DNA of 11,917 nucleotides, from NCBI GenBank assembly GCA_964499865.1, contig CAZCPY010000093.1:1-11917 (forward strand), written 5' to 3'. This document shows, one piece after another, positions 6,839 through 11,917 of this stretch (the first letter of the stretch is position 1; each line of letters opens with the position of its first letter). The translations under genes were made by a program, and so were the position numbers. The notes under the pieces are model-generated. The model was not told the origin of the DNA. It did not search any database and saw only the letters and a program-made list of their open reading frames with translations. The DNA is from JANOGU01 sp964499865 (lineage in GTDB: Bacteria; Pseudomonadota; Alphaproteobacteria; Rhodobacterales; Rhodobacteraceae).

Positions 6839-7534
6839 ATGCGGATCGGCGGGCTGGCCTTGGTTCTGGGGATGGTGTCGGGGTCGGGGGCGGCGTCGGC
6901 GCAGGAGCAGGAGTCCTGCGGCCGCTATCCGGTGCCGGAGGCCAGCTACAGCTGCACCTGCGGCACGGTCAACGTGACCGCCGGGGTCTGGGGCGAGGGG
7001 CCCTACACCTCGGACAGCGACCTGTGCGCCGCCGCGCTGCATGCCGGGGTGATCGGGCCCGGGGGCGGCGCCGTGACCGCGCGGCTGGCCGACGGGCAGG
7101 ACAGCTACGGCAACAGCGAGGCCAACGGCGTGCGCACCAGCCGCTGGGGCCGCTACGACAGCTCTTTCGCCTTCGACCCTCTTGAACCGGCGGGCGTCCC
7201 GGACTTCGGCGTTGCCGACACCCCGCAGACCGTCTCGGCGCCCGGCGAGGTGGCGGTCTGCGCGGGCGTGGACTACGGCAACGTCGAGACGGTCTGCCGC
7301 TGCGAGCCGGGGCAAAGCCCCGAAAGCGCGACGGTCTGGGGCTCCTCGCCCTATGTCGCGGGGTCCGACCTCTGCGCCGCGGCGCGCCATTCCGAGGTGA
7401 TCGGGCTGGACGGCGGCGTGATCAGCGTGATCCGCCTGCCGGGCCTGACGTCCTACCGTGGCAGCGAAAGGGGCGGGGTCAGGTCGCAGGACTGGGGCGA
7501 ATACGAGGAAAGCTTCGTCGTGAACGCCAACTGA
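6839..7534 (+). CDS. Secreted protein with two LCCL domains
   Basis: Exported protein of 231 aa. A signal peptide covers residues 1-21 (MRIGG, hydrophobic core LALVLGMV, cleavage after ASA). Two LCCL-type domains follow, about 39-113 and 151-228. Both show the family pattern of VWG..PY...SDLCAAA.H..VIG..GG, then SY..S..GV....WG.Y..SF. Each copy has four Cys with nearly the same spacing: C27-x11-C39-x-C41-x21-C63 and C141-x11-C153-x-C155-x23-C179. This points to an internal duplication and two disulfides per domain in the periplasm or outside the cell. LCCL domains are best known from animal extracellular proteins (factor C, cochlin), where ligand or lipopolysaccharide binding has been proposed. 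The bacterial function is unknown. ATG 6839 is set by a GGAGGG ribosome site (6827-6832) and the signal peptide. Confidence 0.88.
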   Translation: MRIGGLALVLGMVSGSGAASAQEQESCGRYPVPEASYSCTCGTVNVTAGVWGEGPYTSDSDLCAAALHAGVIGPGGGAVTARLADGQDSYGNSEANGVRTSRWGRYDSSFAFDPLEPAGVPDFGVADTPQTVSAPGEVAVCAGVDYGNVETVCRCEPGQSPESATVWGSSPYVAGSDLCAAARHSEVIGLDGGVISVIRLPGLTSYRGSERGGVRSQDWGEYEESFVVNAN

Positions 7535-7542
7535 AACGCGGA

Positions 7543-7568
7543 GGGGCCGCGCCCTGCGGCGCGGCCCC
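7543..7568 (+). terminator. Strong GC hairpin after LCCL gene
   Basis: Perfect 11-bp stem (GGGGCCGCGCC / GGCGCGGCCCC) with a CTGC tetraloop, 8 nt after the LCCL stop. It is followed by a further C run and GTTT rather than a clean T tract. It lies between convergent genes and probably ends transcription from the left. On the other strand no T run follows, so the effect there is less clear. Confidence 0.65.
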
Positions 7569-7595
7569 CCCCCCGTTTAGCCGGGGCGATGCGGT

Positions 7596-8642
7596 TCAGA
7601 AGCCCGCCTTGATGTTCTCGAATTCCGCCAGCATGCGCCCGCGCGCCTCGGCCGACAGGGGCGTCTGGCTCAGGAGGATGCCGTCCACCGGATCGGCATA
7701 GCCCGCGGCCAGTTCCTCGGCCGGGATGCCGGCCATCGCCGCGTCGTTGGCATGCGCATAGCCGAAGTTTTCCAGCAGGCCCCTGGCCGAGCGGGGCTCG
7801 AGCCAGGCGTTGATGAAGTCATAAGCCTTGTCTTCCGACCCCGGCGCGTCCTTGAAGTTGACCATGCCGCAGAACCACGAGGCCACGCCCTCCTTGGGCG
7901 TGCGGTTGAATTCGACCGGGATGCCTTCGCGCTTCATCGCGGCGACACCGTCGTTCCAGGTCCAGGACACGACGACTTCGCCCGACTTCATCTGCTGCGC
8001 GAGGTCCGAGGGGTCGGCCCAGTAGGAGCGGGTGTTGGCATGCGCCTGGCGCAGCCAGGCGGCGGCGGCGGCGAACTGGTCGTCCGAGACATTGGTCCAG
8101 TCGGTCACGCCGGTCGCCAGCAGCGCGAGCGAGAAGGTGTCATCGACGTTGTCGGGCAGCGAGATGCGCCCGGCATACTTGGGGTCGATGAAGACGCTGA
8201 GCGAGGCCACGTCCGCGGCCGGTACGATCTCGGTGTTGTAGGCGATGGCGGTGTAGGCGTAGTCGGTCGGGATGTACCAGACGCCTTCGGCATCCTTGAA
8301 GACCTCGCTTTCCAGGAAGCGGGGCGCGATGTTGGCGAATTCCGGGATGCGGCTGACATCCCAGGGCTCGATCAGGCCCGCCGCGCGGTAGGAGGCGACC
8401 TTCTGCGAGCAGGGGTGCGCCACGTCGGCCTTGAAGCCCGAGGACACCTTCTGGAACGCCTCGTCATCGTCGCCGAAGAAGGCGTAGGTCGGCATCTGGC
8501 CGTATTTTTCGACATAGGCCTCGATCAGGGCCTGGTTCTCGAAGCCGGCCCAGTCGAACACGATCAGTTCGGGGTCGGCGGCAAGGGCGGGCGCGGCGAA
8601 GGCGATCGCGGCACCGGCAAGGAGGGTCTGGCGAAGGGTCAT
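7596..8642 (-). CDS. Extracellular solute-binding protein, PotD/PotF type
   Basis: Periplasmic substrate-binding protein of an ABC importer, 348 aa, in the spermidine/putrescine (SBP type 2, PotD) group. A signal peptide is present at residues 1-22 (MTLRQ, core LLAGAAIAFAAPA, cleavage after ALA). The mature protein starts with the family pattern LIVFDWAGFENQALIEAYVEKYG. Later segments typical of the group are WYIPTDYAYTAIAYNT, LPDNVDDTFSLALL and a SWTWNDG-type hinge strand. The ligand may be a polyamine or another organic cation; this cannot be settled by eye. ATG 8642 is preceded by a GAGGA ribosome site, and the longer upstream frame would bury the signal peptide. No permease or ATPase gene lies in the window, so it is an orphan here. 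Confidence 0.9.
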   Translation of the reverse strand: MTLRQTLLAGAAIAFAAPALAADPELIVFDWAGFENQALIEAYVEKYGQMPTYAFFGDDDEAFQKVSSGFKADVAHPCSQKVASYRAAGLIEPWDVSRIPEFANIAPRFLESEVFKDAEGVWYIPTDYAYTAIAYNTEIVPAADVASLSVFIDPKYAGRISLPDNVDDTFSLALLATGVTDWTNVSDDQFAAAAAWLRQAHANTRSYWADPSDLAQQMKSGEVVVSWTWNDGVAAMKREGIPVEFNRTPKEGVASWFCGMVNFKDAPGSEDKAYDFINAWLEPRSARGLLENFGYAHANDAAMAGIPAEELAAGYADPVDGILLSQTPLSAEARGRMLAEFENIKAGF

Positions 8643-8703
8643 GGAATCCTCATCTGCTGGAAGCCGGCCGGGCTTTCGACGGACCCGTGCCGAAATGCTG
8701 GTT

Positions 8704-8739
8704 GAGTTAGGCCGTGACGCGCGGCCCCACAAGGCCGCG
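8704..8739 (-). promoter_or_regulatory. Palindrome and weak promoter, divergent spacer
   Basis: A perfect inverted repeat CGCGGCC / GGCCGCG with a 6-nt centre lies at 8720-8739 between the divergent binding-protein and PLP-enzyme genes. Its centre overlaps a minus-strand TTGTGG (8732-8727) that could act as -35 element, with a poor -10 (TAACTC, 8709-8704) after 17 bp. It could be an operator controlling the binding-protein gene, but in GC-rich DNA such repeats are common. Confidence 0.3.
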
Positions 8740-8876
8740 GCGCAACATTATGGCGCGGGAGGGCTGCGCTTGCACATAAAAGCGTCACGCGGGACGGCTG
8801 CGCAGGGGGTTTCCGCCGCCGGACGCTGCGGCTAGGTTCGGGGCGCGTGGCAGGGCGAGGGCAGGGAGAGACCGCG

Positions 8877-10106
8877 ATGGCGCTGGATCTGGGGTTCGTG
8901 CGGGAACAGTTTCCGGCCCTTGCCGAGCCGTCCCTGGCGGGGCTGGCCTTCTTCGAGAATGCGGGCGGGTCCTTCCCCTGCCGTTTCGTGACCGAAAGGC
9001 TGGAGCGGTTCTATCGCGCGCGCAAGGTGCAGCCCTACCATCCCTTCGCGCCCTCGGACGCCGCGGGCGACGAGATGGACGAGGCCCGGGCGCGCCTGGC
9101 GGCGATGATGCGCGTGGCGAAGGAGGAGGTCCACTTCGGCCCCTCGACATCCGCCAACACCTATGTGCTGGCCCAGGCGCTGCGGCGCCACCTGCGCGGC
9201 AAGGGCGGGGCGGTCGTGGTGACCGACCAGGACCACGAGGCGAACTCGGGCGTCTGGCGGCGGCTGGCCGAGGACGGCGTCGAGGTTCGCGAATGGCGGA
9301 TCGACCCGGTGACGGGCCTTCTGGACCCCGCGCGGCTGGCGCCCCTGCTGGCCGACGGGCAGGTGCGGCTGGTGGCCTTCCCGCATTGTTCCAACGTGGT
9401 GGCGGCGATCAATCCGGTGGCCGAGGTGGCGGCGATGGTGCGCGCCGCGGGCGCCTGGTCGGTGGTGGACGGCGTGAGCTACGCGCCCCACGGGTTCCCC
9501 GACATGGCGGCGCTCGGCTGCGATGCCTACCTGTTTTCGGCCTACAAGACCTATGGGCCGCATCAGGGCATCATGGTCGCGCGCAAGGCGATGGTCGGGG
9601 TGCTGCCGGCCGAGGGGCACCATTTCAACGCGGGCACCCTCTACAAGCGCCTGACGCCCGCGGGCCCCGACCATGCGCAGGTCGCGGCCTGCGCGGGGAT
9701 GGCGGATTACGTCGACGCGCTGGCGGCGCGGCACGGGGTGGCGGGGGATGCGGCGGACAGGACGCAGGGCGTGCACGACCTGATGCGCGCGCAGGAGGTG
9801 GCGGTGACGGCGCCGCTGCTCGACTACCTGGCCGCGCGCAACGACCTGCGGCTGATCGGCCCGCGCGATGCCACGGCGCGGGCGCCCACGGTGGCGGTGG
9901 ACCTGCACCGCCCGGCGATGCCGGTGGCCACGGCGCTGGGGCGCGAGGGGATCGGGGTGGGCGCGGGCGACTTCTATGCCGTGCGCCCGCTGACGGCGAT
10001 GGGCGTGGACCCGGGGCAGGGCGTGCTGCGGATGAGCCTTGTGCACTATACCTCGGCCGCGGAGGTGGAGCGCCTGATCCGCGGGCTGGACCGCGCGCTG
10101 GCTTGA
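8877..10106 (+). CDS. Class V aminotransferase-fold PLP enzyme (VC1184-like)
   Basis: PLP-dependent enzyme of 409 aa, annotated by family as cysteine desulfurase-like, VC1184 subfamily. Visible landmarks are FFENAGGS (25-32) near the N-terminus, the phosphate-binding FGPSTSANTY (87-96), DHEANSG (119-125) and the cofactor Asp/His in VVDGVSYAPH (D198, H205). The Schiff-base lysine is in LFSAYKTYGPHQG (K224). The loop that carries the catalytic Cys in SufS/IscS (RxGHHCA) reads GAGDFYAVRP here, with Tyr in the Cys position, so cysteine desulfurase activity is unlikely and the true reaction is unknown. ATG 8877 follows a GGGAGAG ribosome site; a GTG at 8847 is in frame but lacks one. The broken amidohydrolase begins 47 bp downstream on the same strand and was probably co-transcribed. 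Confidence 0.9.
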   Translation: MALDLGFVREQFPALAEPSLAGLAFFENAGGSFPCRFVTERLERFYRARKVQPYHPFAPSDAAGDEMDEARARLAAMMRVAKEEVHFGPSTSANTYVLAQALRRHLRGKGGAVVVTDQDHEANSGVWRRLAEDGVEVREWRIDPVTGLLDPARLAPLLADGQVRLVAFPHCSNVVAAINPVAEVAAMVRAAGAWSVVDGVSYAPHGFPDMAALGCDAYLFSAYKTYGPHQGIMVARKAMVGVLPAEGHHFNAGTLYKRLTPAGPDHAQVAACAGMADYVDALAARHGVAGDAADRTQGVHDLMRAQEVAVTAPLLDYLAARNDLRLIGPRDATARAPTVAVDLHRPAMPVATALGREGIGVGAGDFYAVRPLTAMGVDPGQGVLRMSLVHYTSAAEVERLIRGLDRALA

Positions 10107-10153
10107 CCACATGGGGCGGGCGGGGGTCTTCTGCACGGCAGAGGTGCCCCCCC

Positions 10154-11584
10154 GTGACCCCGGACCCGCCCGACCTGATCCTGACCAACGCCTGCGTCCT
10201 GACGATGGATCCCGCGCGCCGGCGGGCCGAGGCGGTGGCGGTGGCGGGCGACCGCATCCTGGCGGTCGGCGGGCGCGAGGTGGAGCGTCTGGCAGGGCAG
10301 GGCACCCGTATCGTCGACGCGGGCGGTCCCTCCCTGCTGCCGGGTTTCGTCGAAAGCCACCTGCATCCGGTCCTGGGCGGGGACGAGCTTGCGCATCTGC
10401 AACTGGGCGGCATCGAGACCGTCGCGGCCCTGACCCGCGCCGTCCGCGGCTTTGCGGCGGAGCATCCCGACCACCCGCTCCTGATGGCGCAGGGGGCGGG
10501 CTATCTGTTCGACGGTGGCGGGCTGACGCGGCAGGACCTGGACGGGATCCTGCCCGACCGGCCGCTGGCGCTGACGGCGGCCGACCGCCACACCGTCTGG
10601 GCCAACACCGCGGCACTTGCGGCCGCGGGCCTGCTGCGGGGCGCGGCGATGCCCCGCGGGCACGCGGTGGTGATCGCCCCGGATGGCACCGCCACGGGCG
10701 ATCTGCGCGAGTTCGAGGCCTTCGCCCCGGTCATTGCGCTTGGCGGCGAGGCGCGGCTGAACCTCGGGATCGCCACGGGCGGCGAGCCCGCGCCCTGGCC
10801 TGTCTAGGCCGAACAGGCCAGCGACCGCGCCAAGGTGCTGGCGGGCCTGCGGCACTGCGCGGGGCACGGCATCACCTCCATGGTGAACATGGACGGCAAC
10901 CTCTACACCCAGCGGCTGCTGGATGGCCTGCGTCGCGCGGGCAGCCTGCCGGCCCGCGTCAAGGTGCCCTTCCGCTTCAAGCCGCACATGGAACTGGCGG
11001 AGCTTGAGCGGGCCGGGGCGATGCGGGCGGAATTTGCCGACGGCTGGCTGTCCTCGGGCATGGTCAGGATGTTCATGGACGGCGTGGTCGACAGCCGCAC
11101 GGCCGACATGCTGGACGACGACCCGGGTCATCCGGGCCACCGGTCGGAGCCGCTGTTCCCGCCCGCCCGCGTTGCCGCGCTTGGCGGGACGGCGAGCCTG
11201 CAGCCCAGCCACCCGCCCGGCGCGATGGACTTCCCCCCGTTCCTCACGCTGGGCGCGATCGGCCGCGACCGCTGGCCGGATGCCTGCCTGCACCGGACGC
11301 CTGCCGAGGCGGGGGCGAGGGTCGCCCATGCCAGCGACTGGCCGGTCAGTGACGTGCCGGTCCTGCGCTCGGCGCAGGCGGCGGTGACGCGGGCGGCCCA
11401 TGACGGCGCCAGCGACGAGCGGCTGGCGCTGCCGGAGACGCTGGCCGCCTACACCGCAGGCGGCGCCTGGGCCGCGCATTGCGACCGGGTGACGGGATGC
11501 CTTCAGCGCGGGCTGGCGGCCGACCTGGCGCTGCTGGGGGACGACATCGAGGCCGCGGCGCCCGAGTCGCCGGGGTCGCGCTGA
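10154..11584 (+). pseudogene. Broken YtcJ-type amidohydrolase
   Basis: Remnant of a metal-dependent amidohydrolase (amidohydrolase family 3, YtcJ-like). The frame starts at GTG 10154 with the typical PDLILTNACVLTMDP and keeps the first metal motif ESHLHP (H69, H71). Codon 218 is TAG (10805-10807), just after the conserved GGEPAPWP. The same frame continues with DRAKVLAGLRHCAGHGITSMVNMDGNLY and runs to TGA 11582-11584, so the amber is a point change and not a frameshift. A second lesion lies near 11174-11185. The protein goes from EPLFPPARVAA directly to LGGTASLQPSHPPGAMDF, skipping the stretch that normally carries the HAIGD and RIEH metal-binding histidines (roughly 60-70 residues, in frame). 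The late Asp in ASDWPVSD remains. With both lesions the enzyme should be inactive even if the stop is read through. Start and amber can be checked directly; the deletion size is from family memory. Confidence 0.88.
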
Positions 11585-11671
11585 CCGTCACGGGGGGACG
11601 GACCACCCATGCCGGGGCAGGGTTCGCGGCGGTGTGATCCAGGAAAACCTATCGGCAGCAAGACCTTGCGG

Positions 11672-11698
11672 GATTTTTGCGAGGTTGGCCGCAAAATC
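11672..11698. repeat. AT-rich inverted repeat upstream of rrn promoter
   Basis: GATTTTTGCG (11672-11681) and CGCAAAATC (11690-11698) form an inverted repeat with one extra T in the left arm and an 8-nt centre. It ends 13 bp before the -35 box of the rrn promoter, the place where activator sites or an UP-like element would sit. It could also form a weak hairpin in a transcript coming from the left. Confidence 0.45.
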
Positions 11699-11711
11699 TT
11701 CAACTTCCCCC

Positions 11712-11740
11712 TTGCGCCTGCCTGCCGGGATTCGTAGATA
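11712..11740 (+). promoter_or_regulatory. Ribosomal RNA operon promoter
   Basis: TTGCGC (11712-11717), exactly 17 bp, then TAGATA (11735-11740) form a sigma70-like promoter starting near 11747. A C/G-rich discriminator follows the -10 (CCGGCCACCG), as is usual for stringently controlled stable-RNA promoters. The assignment to rrn rests on the leader elements downstream. Confidence 0.65.
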
Positions 11741-11813
11741 CCGGCCACCGAAGCGGGGCGGCAACGCGAAGCTGTGAGGTGCGGCGGAAACGTCGGCAAA
11801 ATCCGGAGCACGG

Positions 11814-11854
11814 CGATCAGGATACGCCAGGACACTGGCGTGCTGATCGTTTTT
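11814..11854 (+). terminator. Terminator-like hairpin in rrn leader
   Basis: CGATCAG (11814-11820) pairs with CTGATCG (11843-11849), and ACGCCAG (11824-11830) with CTGGCGT (11835-11841), around a GACA tetraloop with small internal bulges. Five T residues follow (11850-11854). By shape this is an intrinsic terminator, but it sits between the rrn promoter and boxA, the position held by the boxB hairpin in enterobacterial leaders. It could therefore be an antitermination or attenuation element, or block readthrough from a promoter further left. Confidence 0.6.
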
Positions 11855-11862
11855 GCGGCGGA

Positions 11863-11872
11863 CGCTCTTTGA
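11863..11872 (+). promoter_or_regulatory. boxA antitermination element
   Basis: CGCTCTTTGA matches the core of bacterial rrn boxA (YGCTCTTTA-type), the RNA site bound by NusB-NusE(S10) that lets RNA polymerase read through the untranslated rRNA genes. It lies 8 nt after the hairpin T run and upstream of the expected 16S start. Confidence 0.72.
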
Positions 11873-11917
11873 AGATGTGAGTAGATGAAGGGATATGAGG
11901 GCGGCTGGGTTGCTTTG

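Larger units (their letters stand above)
11747..11917 (+). other. rRNA operon leader (5' part of pre-rRNA)
   Basis: The last about 170 nt have no convincing coding frame and look like the leader of a ribosomal RNA operon. They hold a promoter, a long hairpin, a boxA antitermination element, and then a segment containing GAAGGGATATGAGGGCGGC. That segment resembles the conserved sequence I know from Rhodobacteraceae just upstream of 16S rRNA, where it takes part in the processing stem. The mature 16S start (AGAGTTTGATC-type) is not in the window. The gap from the broken amidohydrolase stop (11584) to 11711 holds no gene that I can support. Confidence 0.68.

Noticed and set aside
6482..7390. Long minus-strand open frame of 302 codons ending in ANDNRAPVALAA.
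   Set aside because: Only its last 12 codons are real: they are the tmRNA tag. The rest crosses the tmRNA acceptor piece, its promoter and the opposite strand of the LCCL gene.
8832..10616. Minus-strand open frame of 594 codons opposite the PLP enzyme.
   Set aside because: Its composition is Arg/Pro/His/Gln-rich with no recognisable motif. It is the GC-driven shadow of a clear class V PLP gene.
10805..10807. Amber codon as a possible pyrrolysine or readthrough site, since an MttB-family gene is nearby.
   Set aside because: The MttB homologue has no amber, no pyl genes are seen, the position is not catalytic in the amidohydrolase family, and a second deletion removes metal ligands. A pseudogene is far more likely.
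1..11917. CRISPR arrays, insertion sequences, phage genes, toxin-antitoxin pairs.
   Set aside because: No spaced direct repeats, transposase motifs or terminal inverted repeats were seen on reading both strands.

Overview
The window is GC-rich DNA (about 70 % by eye) from an alphaproteobacterium, most likely a member of the Rhodobacteraceae/Paracoccaceae. The clearest evidence is a circularly permuted, two-piece tmRNA gene carrying the alphaproteobacterial-type tag ANDNRAPVALAA. Other support comes from a PleD-type REC-REC-GGDEF protein facing a DUF3572 gene, and from a ribosomal RNA operon leader (promoter, boxA) at the right edge.

Layout. Left block (1-3689): hemE (uroporphyrinogen decarboxylase, +) converges on a PleD-like diguanylate cyclase (-). 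That gene diverges from a DUF3572 gene plus a HAD phosphatase (+, probable operon). The divergent spacer holds a promoter-like element and a near-consensus CtrA-type site. Middle block (3690-6343): a non-pyrrolysine MttB-family methyltransferase (+) converges on an agmatinase/ureohydrolase (-), with a hairpin at the junction. Next comes the permuted ssrA gene (-, about 6437-6714), transcribed divergently from a secreted protein with two LCCL domains (+, 6839-7534) that ends in a strong GC hairpin.

Right block (7596-11584): a PotD/PotF-type periplasmic binding protein (-) diverges from a class V PLP-dependent enzyme (+) of the cysteine-desulfurase-like VC1184 group. This is followed by a broken YtcJ-type amidohydrolase, which has an in-frame amber codon and an internal deletion. 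Last (11585-11917): an rrn leader with a good promoter (17-bp spacer), a long hairpin with a T run, and boxA. The 16S gene itself should start just beyond the window.

How the genes fit together. The MttB homologue, ureohydrolase, polyamine-type binding protein, class V PLP enzyme and relic amidohydrolase look like pieces of amine/guanidino/amide nitrogen scavenging. They are not one operon, and no ABC permease, ATPase or corrinoid protein is present, so this grouping is inference. The left block is housekeeping (haem) plus c-di-GMP signalling. I did not find a clearly undescribed system. The best leads are the degenerate first receiver of the diguanylate cyclase, the twice-damaged amidohydrolase, the terminator-like hairpin ahead of boxA in the rrn leader, and the tandem LCCL secreted protein next to ssrA.
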